Counted from the stretch's first letter, positions 15,394 to 24,454 are shown. The stretch is 25,035 nt of DNA from Eggerthella sp. CAG:209 (GCA_000436075.1 FR884612.1:1845-26879); one strand, 5' to 3'. The notes: generated by a model from the letters alone, not told the origin. Translations and numbers: made by a program.

Positions 15394-16833
15394 ATGGATT
15401 TAACGGAACTGTTAAATGCGGTAGACGCCGCTGTGTGGGGTCCACCTATGATCATCCTCTTGCTGGGATGCCATATTTACACCACCATTCGCACAAAAGT
15501 CATTCAGCGAAAATTACCACTCGCTCTTAAACTTTCCGTAACGAAAGACGATGGAGCCGAAGGCGATGTGAGCAATTTCGGTGCCATGGCTACATCACTT
15601 GCTTCAACGCTTGGAACCGGCTCCATCGTAGGTGTCGCTACAGCGGTTCTCTCCGGCGGTCCTGGAGCGGTACTGTGGATGTGGCTTACTGGCATCCTCG
15701 GTATGGCGACCAAATATACCGAGGTTTTCGCTGCTATGAAATATCGCGTGAAAGACTGGCGTGGCGAAATGATGGGTGGTGCCATGCATGTTTGGGAACA
15801 GCGATATAAGCGCCCCGACGGGACAGTGCCTTGGTGGGCTAAGCTGGCGGCTATTTGGTTTGCGCTGCTCGCATGCATCACAATTTTTGGCATTGGCTCC
15901 GCCGTTCAAACCAGCGCTATCACCAGTGTCGTGCGTGCCAACTTTGGATGGGATCCTGCAATTGTTTCTGCATTTGTCTGCGGTACGGCATTGTTGGTTA
16001 TCTTGGGTGGCTTGCAGAAGGTTTCTGGTATCTGCGAAAAACTAGTACCCATCATGGGAGGGGCTTACATTTTGGGATGTATTTACATCTTATTCTGTAA
16101 TAGTTCCTTTCTTGTTGAGTCCTTCTGCCTCATTTTCGAATGTGCTTTTACTCCTAAAGCTGCTTTTGGCGGTGCGGTAGGTTCGGGCATTATGTTTGCC
16201 CTTCAATTTGGTTGTGCGCGCGGCTTGTTCTCGAACGAGGCAGGCCTTGGCACCGCGCCGCTCATCTCATCGGCTGCTGCTTCCAAAAACCCTGCTCGTC
16301 AGGCGCTTGTCGCAATGACTGGTCCTTTTTGGTGCACAGTAGTTATCTGCTTGGTCAGCGGCTTGGTAATCGTTAGTACGTTATGTGCCCATCCGAACCT
16401 TATTGCTGATGCAGGTGTTTCAGATGGCGCGACTCTCGCCAATGCTGTTTTTGGCACTATTCCAACCATCGGTACACCCGTTTTGATGCTGGGAATCATT
16501 TGCTTTGCGTATTCAACGATTCTCGGTTGGAGCTACTACGGAGAGCGTGTGACCTTGTATTTGTTTGGGCGTCGTTGGGTTCCCTTTTACATCGGTCTTT
16601 ATATTTGTATGGGATTCCTCGGCGGCATTGGTGTAGGCGATATCGCTTGGACGGCAACTGATATTTCAAACGCACTGATGGCTATTCCGAACATCATCAT
16701 GGTTTTGCTCTGCACCGGTATGGTTGCGAAAGAAACGCAGCATTACGTTTATGATGGCAATATCGATGAAGAAGACAGCCATCACGCACCTACTCTTGAG
16801 GAAAAGAGTGCATTCCTAAGGAATAAGGCGTAG
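15394..16833 (+). CDS. AGCS family sodium:alanine/glycine symporter
   Basis: A 479-residue polytopic protein of the alanine/glycine:cation symporter family, which imports small amino acids with Na+ or H+. Signature blocks: FGAMATSLASTLGTGSIVGVA (62-82), GGPGAVLWMWLTGILGMATKYTE (88-110), the conserved GLFSNEAGLGTAPL stretch in the middle and GWSYYGER near residue 380. About ten or eleven hydrophobic segments are visible. The C-terminal tail (about 446-479) is hydrophilic and acidic. Length is normal. A TACAAT box at 15349-15354 may be the -10; only a weak AGG site precedes the ATG. Monocistronic. The upstream LysR regulator may control it. Confidence 0.92.
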   Translation: MDLTELLNAVDAAVWGPPMIILLLGCHIYTTIRTKVIQRKLPLALKLSVTKDDGAEGDVSNFGAMATSLASTLGTGSIVGVATAVLSGGPGAVLWMWLTGILGMATKYTEVFAAMKYRVKDWRGEMMGGAMHVWEQRYKRPDGTVPWWAKLAAIWFALLACITIFGIGSAVQTSAITSVVRANFGWDPAIVSAFVCGTALLVILGGLQKVSGICEKLVPIMGGAYILGCIYILFCNSSFLVESFCLIFECAFTPKAAFGGAVGSGIMFALQFGCARGLFSNEAGLGTAPLISSAAASKNPARQALVAMTGPFWCTVVICLVSGLVIVSTLCAHPNLIADAGVSDGATLANAVFGTIPTIGTPVLMLGIICFAYSTILGWSYYGERVTLYLFGRRWVPFYIGLYICMGFLGGIGVGDIAWTATDISNALMAIPNIIMVLLCTGMVAKETQHYVYDGNIDEEDSHHAPTLEEKSAFLRNKA

Positions 16834-17004
16834 CTGTTATTCAGCGCATTTACTAAGCCCTTCCACTCCTGAATTGCCTTGCGTCTCTTAGTATGAGGGA
16901 TAGAGGGATAATTCATCGGCGATGGAGGGGCTATTTTATTTGGTTACGGTTTTTCGGCTACGGCTTAAGCGGTCCTTTTCGATTTAGTCCGATTGGACAA
17001 AAAA

Positions 17005-17029
17005 TCCCCGCTTGGAATCCAAGCGGGGA
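17005..17029 (-). terminator. terminator after DJ-1/PfpI gene
   Basis: A perfect 11-bp stem (TCCCCGCTTGG and complement) with a 3-nt loop, followed on the minus strand by a run of T (ATTTTTTG). It lies 31 bp past the DJ-1/PfpI stop and may also slow plus-strand transcripts from the convergent symporter gene. Confidence 0.88.
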
Positions 17030-17060
17030 ATGAAGAAGGGGCTTTGGGATTGATCGATAG

Positions 17061-17639
17061 TTAAATTTCGATTTTTGCGCCCATAAGTTTGGCGAATTCG
17101 CGACAGATAGCAGTGTTGCCAGGCCATGCAGGCGAAGTGACCAGATTGCGGTCAACGACAGCTTCACTAACATCAACTTCTTTGTAGATGCCACCTGCAA
17201 GCGAAATGTCGGGCCCAACGGCAGGGTATGCCGTTGCGGTGTAACCTTCAAGGACGCCAGCGGCCGTCAGAACTTGAGGGCCGTGGCAAATAGCGGCAAC
17301 CGGCTTGTTTGCAGCAAAGAACTCTTTGGTGATCTCGATAACGCGGGGATTTAAGCGAATGTATTCTGGAGCTCGTCCACCCGTAATAAACAAGCCTTCA
17401 TAGTCTTCAGTTTTAACATCTTCGAACGAAGCGGTTAATGCAAAGTTGTGCCCACGAAGCTCCGTGTAAGTTTGCTCGCCCAGGAAATCATGTACAGCTG
17501 TTGCAACTGTATCACCGGCTTTTTTGTCTGGGCAAACGGCATCTACTTGGTAACCCAGCATCGATAAAGCCTGATAGGGCACCATTGTTTCGTAGTCTTC
17601 AGTGAAATCGCCGCAGAGCAGCAAAACTTTCTTAGTCAT
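17061..17639 (-). CDS. DJ-1/PfpI family protein
   Basis: A 192-residue class I glutamine-amidotransferase-like protein of the DJ-1/PfpI/YhbO group. The nucleophile elbow AAICHGPQ (115-122) carries Cys118 and His119; an acidic residue in EDYE (14-17) is the likely Glu partner. GLFITGGRAPEYIR (82-95) matches the family. Members act as glyoxalases, deglycases or stress proteins; which applies here cannot be read. The frame extends upstream to 17723, but the ATG at 17639 has AAAGAAG 7 nt before it and begins MTKKVLLL, the normal first strand. Single gene. Confidence 0.9.
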   Translation of the reverse strand: MTKKVLLLCGDFTEDYETMVPYQALSMLGYQVDAVCPDKKAGDTVATAVHDFLGEQTYTELRGHNFALTASFEDVKTEDYEGLFITGGRAPEYIRLNPRVIEITKEFFAANKPVAAICHGPQVLTAAGVLEGYTATAYPAVGPDISLAGGIYKEVDVSEAVVDRNLVTSPAWPGNTAICREFAKLMGAKIEI

Positions 17640-17825
17640 GGCAGCACTTCTTTCTGTGACATGATGGCAAATTGGTATTTGCCCCGTTAGGCTTATTTTA
17701 GGCCTTAGCCTGAACGTGTTCATAACTCAAGTAGTTTTCTTTTTGTACGGCAGATCAGCGCGGACTAACGGTTTGGAATCCCATGTTGCGTGGGCCACTG
17801 GGAGCTATCGAATTAATGCATAAAT

Positions 17826-17861
17826 AAGGGAGCCTCGCCATTCTTATGGCGAGGCTCCCTT
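17826..17861 (-). terminator. terminator after YjiH gene
   Basis: A perfect 16-bp stem (AAGGGAGCCTCGCCAT and complement, 4-nt loop), followed on the minus strand by ATTTATGC, starting 24 bp past the stop. Confidence 0.85.
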
Positions 17862-17884
17862 GATGAAACTGATTGGCGATTCTT

Positions 17885-19303
17885 CTAGAACAGAAGATGA
17901 GCCACGGGGCAGACGATGATCAAGCTGATAATAGTGCGTTCCAGGAACAGGATGAAGAGCTCGACAACATTGACAGGGATCTTGGAGCCTAAGATAAGGC
18001 CGCCTACCTCAGAAAGGTAAATAAGCTGGGTAACCGAAACGGTTGCAACGATGAAGCGGCTCATCGGATCGGCGATTCCCTCTGCCGCGATAACTGAAGG
18101 CGTGAACATGTCGGTAAAGCCAACGATCATCGTCTTCGAGACTTCTTGCGCTTCGGGGACCTGGAGGAATTCGAGCAAAGGCATGAATGGAGCGCCCAAT
18201 ACGTCGAAAATGGTGGTGTAATTAGCCAGCATAAGCGCCAATGTGCCAACGCACATTACAACTGGTAATACCCCAAACCACATGCCTGCTGCATTCTTGA
18301 TGCCATTCTCAAGGAATTGACCGATACCGCGATGGCCTTTTACGCGCTCGACAGCAAGTGAAAGACCATACTGTGCAGATGAGTTGTACCCCTCTGGCAG
18401 GGTTTCGGGCATTGCCTTCCCCTCAACCAAATAGGTGTCCTTTTTGAGGGACAAAGGGGGAATGCGGGGGACGATCAGTGCGCAGATGATGCCAACCAAG
18501 CAAATGAGCATGTAGTAAGGACCGAAGTATTGCATCAAGTCGACTTGCGCTAATACCACAATACTGAAGGTGATCGAAACAGCTGAGAATGTAGTAGAGA
18601 TGATCGAAGCTTCGCGGGCGGAATAGTAACCGTTTTCATATTGGTTACAAGTAAGCATAACGCCCAAAGTTCCGTCGCCGATCCAGGACGTTACACAGTC
18701 GACAGCACCTCGACCAGGGATTTTGAAAAGAGGACGCATGACTTTGGTAAGAAGTGCTCCGATAAACTCGAGAAGACCGAAATCGAGAAGAAGAGGCAGG
18801 AGCAATCCGGCCAAGAAGAAGATGATTACCAGTACCGTAAGAAGATCGCCCAAAACGAAAGTACCGGTATCTTCGCCGCCAATTATTTGAAGAGGCTCAC
18901 CATCTCCGACCAAAACACCTGCGAAGGCGATCCACGCAAATACAGCGCCAATGACGCGGATTATAACCCATGCTGGTGTGGTAGAAAATGTATTGTACAT
19001 AAGTGGGTGTTCATCGATAAATTTCGGATGGAATAACGCAGCAACGCCTAAAACCGCTGAAATTGTAACGATGATACAGCAGAGAATCGGGAGAAAATCT
19101 GCCATGCAGCTGCCGATAAGGTCGGCAATTACTTTAACGATGACTGTCCAAGTGCCGTCAACTTCGACGGGAATCATGAACAGCACAACGCCCAAGATGG
19201 AGGGGATGACGAAGCCTAAGATGTGCTTCCAATTGTATTTTTCCAAAACACTTCGTTTCACGCGGGGATAGATACAGAAATGAAGAATATCAGATTTTTG
19301 CAT
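17885..19303 (-). CDS. YjiH family membrane protein (nucleoside recognition Gate domains)
   Basis: A 472-residue polytopic membrane protein of the YjiH family, built on Gate (nucleoside recognition) domains. About ten hydrophobic segments are visible. The conserved TSWIGDGTLGVMLTCNQYENG block lies mid-protein and GFTDMFTPSVIAAEG in the C-terminal half, both typical of the family. Its transport or sensing role is not established. I keep the start at 19303, but no clear ribosome site precedes it, so a start a few codons inside is possible. It is divergent from the MBL-fold gene and ends at its own terminator. Confidence 0.85.
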   Translation of the reverse strand: MQKSDILHFCIYPRVKRSVLEKYNWKHILGFVIPSILGVVLFMIPVEVDGTWTVIVKVIADLIGSCMADFLPILCCIIVTISAVLGVAALFHPKFIDEHPLMYNTFSTTPAWVIIRVIGAVFAWIAFAGVLVGDGEPLQIIGGEDTGTFVLGDLLTVLVIIFFLAGLLLPLLLDFGLLEFIGALLTKVMRPLFKIPGRGAVDCVTSWIGDGTLGVMLTCNQYENGYYSAREASIISTTFSAVSITFSIVVLAQVDLMQYFGPYYMLICLVGIICALIVPRIPPLSLKKDTYLVEGKAMPETLPEGYNSSAQYGLSLAVERVKGHRGIGQFLENGIKNAAGMWFGVLPVVMCVGTLALMLANYTTIFDVLGAPFMPLLEFLQVPEAQEVSKTMIVGFTDMFTPSVIAAEGIADPMSRFIVATVSVTQLIYLSEVGGLILGSKIPVNVVELFILFLERTIISLIIVCPVAHLLF

Positions 19304-19392
19304 AGTGGTGTTGTGTAAGCGCGCTACTGGTCGTTGTTTGCTTAGTATTCAGAGTAAGTGGCTGATTATGCATCTTGGAGCAAGGGGGAGCC

Positions 19393-20400
19393 ATGAGTAG
19401 AATGCCTATTGTTTATTCGAGCCGTTCTCGGATCGAAGAGCTTTCGAGGAACTTGTATCGAATTGATCTTCCGATGCCTGAGGCGATTGGACCGACGAAT
19501 TCGTATCTGTTCAAAGCAGATGGCATTGCTGATTCTGGGCGCTCTCTTATAGTTGACGCTGGTTGCGACGAGCCCGAAACGAGAGAAGCCTTTGATTTCG
19601 CTTTACGTGAGCTGGGCATTTCCTGGGGTTCTGTCGATGTGTTTATTACCCATTTCCATTGGGATCATTGCGCAGGGCTTTCTCAAATTTGGAGGCCTGG
19701 CATGACAGTGTATGGGGGTATTGACGATTACATCGAGCGTGGGGTCCCCGTCATGTCCGCCGTCGAGATTGGAGCGCTTGAACGTCGAACTAGTGAGGCG
19801 CATGGTGTTATCGATGCGTATGACGCTTCATACTGGGAACCCATGACGCGCTCGGGGAGCGTCAATCCTCCCATTACTCGTCTATTTGAAGGGGAGGTGC
19901 TTTCGGTTGGTGGTTACAATTTACGCGTCCTTCAGACTCCCGGTCACGACTTGCATCATCTCTGCTTATACGATGCGGAGAGCGAGCTTTTGGTAGGTGG
20001 AGACCAGGTTCTCTGTGGTGGTTATCCTCCTATCATGGTCGAGACGGAGGCGGATCAGCTGTCCTTGCTGCTTCAGCAGATGGAGCGTTTAGGGAGGCTG
20101 CCAGCCTCGTTGATCCTAACTGGACACGGGAAAGAGGGATTTGACCTCTCTGCACGTTGTGATCAGATTATTGATCATTACAGCCGTCAAACTGAAAGCT
20201 TTTTAAGCTTATGCCAATTGGGCGAATGCGACTTAGGTGAGCTGTCGTATCAGTCAACCTTAGGGGATCGCCGAACGCCATGGGAGGCCAGATCGATATT
20301 TGGGAGAAGGTCTCTTATCACTCAGACCATGGCATTTGCGACGTACTTTATGAGCAAAGGTATGTTGAGAAATGAATATGATGTAATTCCTTTAAGATAG
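19393..20400 (+). CDS. MBL-fold metallo-hydrolase
   Basis: A 335-residue metallo-beta-lactamase-fold enzyme. The metal ligands are all present: HFHWDH (His87, His89, Asp91, His92), His185 in TPGHDLHH, Asp204 in GGD and His245 in LTGHGKE, so a dinuclear metal site is expected. GPTNSYLF near residue 33 is a common opening strand. It may act on a thioester or glyoxalase II-like substrate; I cannot assign one. The C-terminal 80 residues form a helical extension. The frame is open to a TTG at 19375, but AGGGGG lies 5 nt before the ATG at 19393. apt follows 84 bp later on the same strand. Confidence 0.88.
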   Translation: MSRMPIVYSSRSRIEELSRNLYRIDLPMPEAIGPTNSYLFKADGIADSGRSLIVDAGCDEPETREAFDFALRELGISWGSVDVFITHFHWDHCAGLSQIWRPGMTVYGGIDDYIERGVPVMSAVEIGALERRTSEAHGVIDAYDASYWEPMTRSGSVNPPITRLFEGEVLSVGGYNLRVLQTPGHDLHHLCLYDAESELLVGGDQVLCGGYPPIMVETEADQLSLLLQQMERLGRLPASLILTGHGKEGFDLSARCDQIIDHYSRQTESFLSLCQLGECDLGELSYQSTLGDRRTPWEARSIFGRRSLITQTMAFATYFMSKGMLRNEYDVIPLR

Positions 20401-20441
20401 TAGTTAGAGGCCTGTTTGATTGTGTGCTTCTTGTTTTGGAG

Positions 20442-20466
20442 GGTACACTACTTACTGCCGTGTACC
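20442..20466. promoter_or_regulatory. inverted repeat before apt
   Basis: GGTACAC and GTGTACC form 7-bp arms around an 11-bp spacer, ending 18 bp before the apt start codon and just ahead of its AAGGAG site. It could be an operator or an mRNA hairpin; the binding protein is unknown. Confidence 0.4.
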
Positions 20467-20484
20467 GTATACCAAGGAGCTTCT

Positions 20485-21018
20485 ATGCCCGCATTTGATT
20501 TTCAAAGCTACATTACCGATATTCCGGATTACCCAAAGCCAGGCGTGATTTTTAAAGACGTTACAACGCTGTTCAAAGATCCGGAAGGGTTCACGGCTGC
20601 CATTGATGCTATTGCTGAGCACTTTGAGGGTAAGGGCATCACGAAAGTAGTTGGTGCTGAAGCGCGTGGATTCATGATAGGTGCCCCTGTTGCCTACCGC
20701 TTGCATGCAGGATTCGTTCCTGCTCGCAAGCCGGGTAAACTTCCTCGCGAAACCCGTTCGGAAAGCTATGAGCTCGAATATGGTTCTGATTCACTGGAAA
20801 TGCATCTTGATGCTATCGATGAAAACGATATTGTGCTCGTGGTAGATGACCTCATTGCAACGGGGGGAACCGCGGCTGCTCAGGCTCGTTTGGTGTCAAA
20901 AGCAGGTGCCAAAGTCGAGGGTTTTGCTTTCTTATTGGAGCTTGCTTTCTTGAACCCTCGCGAAGCTCTCGCACAAAGCTCCACTGCAGAGGTCTATTCG
21001 TTGATTTCGGTAGACTAG
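20485..21018 (+). CDS. apt: adenine phosphoribosyltransferase
   Basis: A 177-residue purine salvage enzyme that makes AMP from adenine and PRPP in the cytoplasm. Family features: the opening DIPDYPKPGVIFKDVTTL (12-29), GAEARGF (57-63), the flexible loop RKPGKLPRET (81-90) and the PRPP-binding motif VLVVDDLIATGGTA (117-130). The length is typical (170-180). The frame is open 23 codons upstream, but AAGGAG sits 5 nt before the ATG at 20485. It lies downstream of the MBL-fold gene, with a 25-bp inverted repeat in the gap that may give it separate control. Confidence 0.96.
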   Translation: MPAFDFQSYITDIPDYPKPGVIFKDVTTLFKDPEGFTAAIDAIAEHFEGKGITKVVGAEARGFMIGAPVAYRLHAGFVPARKPGKLPRETRSESYELEYGSDSLEMHLDAIDENDIVLVVDDLIATGGTAAAQARLVSKAGAKVEGFAFLLELAFLNPREALAQSSTAEVYSLISVD

Positions 21019-21043
21019 GCTAAAACTATAGTGCAGCCATAAC

Positions 21044-21068
21044 TTAAAGGGTGCTTTTGCGCCTTTAA
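21044..21068. terminator. bidirectional hairpin between apt and crcB
   Basis: TTAAAGG plus GC pairs around TTTT with CCTTTAA, with a small internal bulge, sits between the ends of convergent apt and crcB. The A/T ends of the stem give a short U-tail either way. Confidence 0.6.
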
Positions 21069-21069
21069 T

Positions 21070-21447
21070 TCATGACGCAAGAAAAGTAGTCAAGGTGAAG
21101 CCCAGAGCGGCTGCTCCAATGGTGCTAGCATAGGTCGTTGCAAGGTATCCAAGGCCTTCTGCGTAATGCCTCTGCGAAACAAGTTCAACAGCTTCGAAAT
21201 TCATAGTTGAAAGGGTCGAAAAACCTCCCAAGAATCCCATTGTAAGCGCAAGATACACAATGCCATCAAGCTGTATCTGGAAAGCCATTAACGCTCCTGC
21301 CGAGGTGCAGGAAAGAAGATTAATGAACAGCGTGGGCAACGGGAATCGTCCAGGAAAGCGGGGTTTCAAAAAGGACGTTGCCTTGCTTCTGCATAATGCT
21401 CCAAATGCTCCGCCAATGCCTACTGCGAGAAATGCGGCTACGCTCAT
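21070..21447 (-). CDS. crcB: CrcB/Fluc fluoride exporter subunit 1
   Basis: A 125-residue four-helix membrane protein of the CrcB/Fluc family. Motifs: GIGGAFGALCRS (10-21), TLFINLLSC (39-47) with the conserved Asn, and GFLGGFSTLSTMNFE (71-85), the phenylalanine-box and Na+-binding region. Fluc channels are dual-topology dimers that expel fluoride; when two adjacent genes occur, the products usually pair as a heterodimer with fixed opposite topologies. Its ATG overlaps the stop of the upstream partner by 4 bp (ATGA), which indicates translational coupling. Confidence 0.92.
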   Translation of the reverse strand: MSVAAFLAVGIGGAFGALCRSKATSFLKPRFPGRFPLPTLFINLLSCTSAGALMAFQIQLDGIVYLALTMGFLGGFSTLSTMNFEAVELVSQRHYAEGLGYLATTYASTIGAAALGFTLTTFLAS

Positions 21448-21959
21448 GATCTACCGCCTTTAATCACTGTTGATTTTTTAGCAAAACGTTCTGCAGCTCG
21501 TTTTTTGCGGATGCGGCGTAAGCGATGCAGTGCTAGGTAGTTTGATGCGATTTTCCCGCATAGCGACGCGATGAAAGTGACGAAAATCGTTATAGCGATA
21601 TACGCTGCGGCGAGTTCGACCTCTCCATCGCGGAAAAACCCCAGGCATTCAGTTGAGAAGGCGGAGAGGGTGGTAAAGGCACCAACAAGGCCTATTCCTA
21701 AAGATTTCACCAAAGGCCCGGGAAGATGGAGCCTGCGCCCGACGTATTGGTTGATGATTTCTAGCGTAAAACAACCAAATATATTTACGATGAGAGTCGC
21801 ATAGGGGAATCCACCTTGCGAGGGAAGAGCTAATTCAAGCAGGTATCGAAGAGAGGCTCCAAGAAAACCCATAAGAAGAACTAGTGGGGCAAGAGCGCGG
21901 GGCGCTCGAAGAGCGGCGCTAAGGTGCGAAGCCGTGTGGTTGGATGCTTCTTCCTGCAT
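21444..21959 (-). CDS. crcB: CrcB/Fluc fluoride exporter subunit 2
   Basis: A 171-residue CrcB paralogue. The core carries GFLGASLRYLLE (31-42), TLIVNIFGCF (55-64) and GLVGAFTTLSAFSTE (90-104), the expected Fluc motifs. It differs from its partner by a 25-residue polar N-terminal extension and a basic C-terminal tail of about 30 residues (HRLRRIRKKRAAERFAKK), which favours a fixed orientation with cytoplasmic ends. It is translated first, then coupled to subunit 1. TAAGGA precedes the ATG at a longish distance. I do not see a fluoride (crcB) riboswitch in the 60 bp upstream. Confidence 0.92.
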   Translation of the reverse strand: MQEEASNHTASHLSAALRAPRALAPLVLLMGFLGASLRYLLELALPSQGGFPYATLIVNIFGCFTLEIINQYVGRRLHLPGPLVKSLGIGLVGAFTTLSAFSTECLGFFRDGEVELAAAYIAITIFVTFIASLCGKIASNYLALHRLRRIRKKRAAERFAKKSTVIKGGRS

Positions 21960-22019
21960 TAATGCTTGGTTCCTTAATCGATTATCGGGTTTGTTGGTTC
22001 AGCAAGTATAATGTTAAGG

Positions 22020-22316
22020 TTACTGTTCTCGTTCTGGCTTAGAGGTAAGGTGCCAGCCGTTGCAATAAGGGCAGCGATAGGAGTGCAAGCCGGTAGTTCC
22101 ATAGCTTGCACATGAGGTAATTGCGGCTTCTGCGTCCGATTTGCTTGTGTAGCGATTTTTCGACTCGCAGGCTTTCTTGCGTAATGCTGCTTCTTTTTCA
22201 GCACGGTTTTTTTGCCGGCGCTTTCCTTCGCTGGCAAATAGGTTATCCATGCCTCCTAGGCTGGCATTGAACTCTGCTTTCTGCTTTGACCAGGACGAAC
22301 GTTTTTTGCTGCCCAT
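22020..22316 (-). CDS. small basic protein with C-terminal zinc-ribbon-like motif
   Basis: A 98-residue unknown protein. The first 50 residues are highly basic and polar (MGSKKRSSWSKQK, then KRRQKNRAEKEAALRKK). The end holds CESKNRYTSKSDAEAAI and YRCPYCNGWHLTSK, a CxxC plus nearby His arrangement suggesting a small metal-binding or nucleic-acid-binding module; the CPYCxGWHLTS motif recurs in small actinobacterial and phage proteins. GGAGGGG lies 4 nt before the ATG. It ends 60 bp before crcB2 on the same strand, so co-transcription with the fluoride exporter is possible. Function unknown. Confidence 0.75.
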   Translation of the reverse strand: MGSKKRSSWSKQKAEFNASLGGMDNLFASEGKRRQKNRAEKEAALRKKACESKNRYTSKSDAEAAITSCASYGTTGLHSYRCPYCNGWHLTSKPEREQ

Positions 22317-22359
22317 TTCGCCCCTCCGTTCCCTTGTTGCGCTGAGCCTCGGTCTAAAA

Positions 22360-22384
22360 AAGCCGCGTAGGTAGAACGCGGCTT
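22360..22384 (-). terminator. terminator after DUF1846 gene
   Basis: AAGCCGCGT pairs with ACGCGGCTT around a 7-nt loop, followed on the minus strand by TTTT and AGACC, 10 bp past the stop codon. Confidence 0.85.
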
Positions 22385-22394
22385 GATACGTTAG

Positions 22395-23876
22395 TTACTT
22401 GTGGTAAAAGCGACGCTGCTCGAATTTGGGTTCGCATGATACGTTGATGCCCAATGTGCGATATAGGTTCTCATCGGTTGGCGAAATGATAACCGAGAAA
22501 TGAGCATCACATCCCTTCAGCTTGTTTATCGAATCCATAAGTTGTGCAGCGATAGCATTGCCGCGGGAGCTGACCGCCAGCGCCAGTAAGGTTTCGTCGG
22601 AATGTAGGCGTGGGTTGGTGCTCTTTAAGTGCTCGGTTTTCAAGTGGCAGATAGGGGCGATAACCTCATCATCAATTACAAGTAGATCGTCATCGACGCC
22701 TGCCAGTGCCTTTAATGCGTTCATCAGTAGGGATGATGCACAGCCCATGAGGTTGCCCGTCTTGCCGGTGACGACAGTGCCATTAGGTAGCTCAATGGCA
22801 CCAGAGGGACCTCCTGTAGCCTCTTCTTTTTCCAGGCAGGCTTTACGCGCGGGCAGTACATCAGCGGAGATACCCACGCGACTCATTAGCAGCTCAATCT
22901 TGTGGAGCTCTTGTTCTCCTGCGCCGCTTCGCTTGCAATCCTCTGCGGAATGGAAGTAGCGGCGAACGATCTCACGACACGATGCATCTCGGCACGCATC
23001 GTCATCAACAATGGCGAATCCTGCCATATTAACGCCCATATCGGTTGGGGAGTTGTAGGGGCTAACTCCCTGGATTCGCTCAAGCATTGCTTTTAAAACG
23101 GGGAAGATTTCAACATCTCGGTTGTAGTTGACCGTTGTTTCACCGTAAGCGTCTAGGTGGAACGGGTCGATGATATTGTCATCGTCGAGGTCTGCGGTAG
23201 CGGCCTCGTAAGCGACGTTTACAGGGTGCGAAAGCGGAAGATTCCATATCGGAAATGTCTCATATTTAGCATAACCTGCCTTGATACCGCGTTTATTTTC
23301 GTGGTACAGCTGAGAAAGGCACGTAGCCATCTTTCCGGAGCCAGGGCCAGGTGCGGTAACTACTACCAACGGACGGCTGGTTTCAAGGTATTCATTCTTG
23401 CCGTAGCCCTCGTCGCTCACGATATGGTCGATATCGTGAGGGTATCCGGCAATGGGATAGTGTAGATAGCTCGTTACACCCAGCGACTCGAGGCGGCAGC
23501 GGAACGCTTCAGCTTTTGGCTGCCCTGCGTAGTGGGTGATAACTACGCTGCCAACATAAATGCCCATGCCCGCAAAGACGTCCATCAAACGAAGCACGTC
23601 TTCATCGTAGGTAATGCCGAGGTCGCCGCGAACTTTGTCTGATTCGATGTGGTTAGCGTTGATAGCGATTACTACCTCAACATCTTCAGACAGGCTTTTG
23701 AGCATACGAATCTTGCTATCGGGCTCAAAACCAGGCAATACGCGTGAGGCGTGATAGTCATCAAAAAGCTTACCGCCGAACTCCAAATACAGCTTGCCGC
23801 CAAACTGGCCTATGCGTTCTTTAATGTGCTCAGCTTGCAGGGTGATGTATTTGGCGTTGTCGAACCCGATCTTCAT
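22395..23876 (-). CDS. DUF1846 domain-containing protein
   Basis: A 493-residue protein matching the DUF1846 family over its full length: MKIGFDNAKYITLQAEHIKERI at the start, LYLEFGGKLFDDYHASRVLPGF (29-50), YPHDIDHIVSDEGYGKNEYLET (145-166), the P-loop-like APGPGSGKMATCLSQ (175-189), GVNMAGF and GPSGAIELPNGTVVTGK. The family is common in anaerobic Firmicutes and Coriobacteriia and has structures but no settled function; the GPGSGK loop suggests nucleotide binding, which is an inference. AAAGG is about 11 nt from the ATG. The gene stands alone between a terminator and a long upstream gene-free region. Confidence 0.9.
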   Translation of the reverse strand: MKIGFDNAKYITLQAEHIKERIGQFGGKLYLEFGGKLFDDYHASRVLPGFEPDSKIRMLKSLSEDVEVVIAINANHIESDKVRGDLGITYDEDVLRLMDVFAGMGIYVGSVVITHYAGQPKAEAFRCRLESLGVTSYLHYPIAGYPHDIDHIVSDEGYGKNEYLETSRPLVVVTAPGPGSGKMATCLSQLYHENKRGIKAGYAKYETFPIWNLPLSHPVNVAYEAATADLDDDNIIDPFHLDAYGETTVNYNRDVEIFPVLKAMLERIQGVSPYNSPTDMGVNMAGFAIVDDDACRDASCREIVRRYFHSAEDCKRSGAGEQELHKIELLMSRVGISADVLPARKACLEKEEATGGPSGAIELPNGTVVTGKTGNLMGCASSLLMNALKALAGVDDDLLVIDDEVIAPICHLKTEHLKSTNPRLHSDETLLALAVSSRGNAIAAQLMDSINKLKGCDAHFSVIISPTDENLYRTLGINVSCEPKFEQRRFYHK

Positions 23877-24454
23877 GCTTAGTGATGCCTTTCATCTGTG
23901 TGTCTCTATATTTAATTGCTGTTAAATGATACCCCATAGTGATGAATCCGCTTATGGGTTGAATACTCATTCAACAATATCTTTTAATGATCTACTTTTG
24001 CCCGAGAGGCAGTTCGTGCGTTGTAAAGAAATAGAGGGTATTTCGGTCAATTCGTGGGAATCTATCGCCTAGTTTTAGATAGCTTTTGAATGGTGTTTGC
24101 TATTCCTTAATCTATTGATGGATCTTCTGCCCCATTACCCATAGGATGCAATTGCGATAATGCAGCGTTTTGCAAATGGGTTTCTATTTATCTGATTTAC
24201 CAAAATCACGAATTGAAAGAGAAGTCAAGCGACAATCTTGTAAAACATGTTCAGAATGTGCATCGTCTCTATTTGGAATTTCAATGTATGAGATTTGCTA
24301 GATTCGAAATTCGAAATGTCCCTCATGAGTTTCTGCTCAAAATACTCGATGAACGGTAGTTCAAATCAGGAAATGTGTGTAATAGACATGTTCGGTATCG
24401 ATTCTCTTGAAAATACATAATACCTACTTGACAAATAAACAGCTCTAAGCATGC
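23877..24454. other. AT-rich gene-free stretch
   Basis: No credible coding frame. It must contain the DUF1846 promoter at the left. A small hairpin (GTTGAAT, 4-nt loop, ATTCAAC; 23958-23975) and a doubled TTCGAA (near 24303-24315) are the only structures I note. A TTGACA at 24428-24433 has no good -10 at normal distance. Confidence 0.5.

Noticed and set aside
21960..22019. Fluoride riboswitch before the crcB pair
   Set aside because: The short gap lacks the conserved pseudoknot sequences of the crcB motif.
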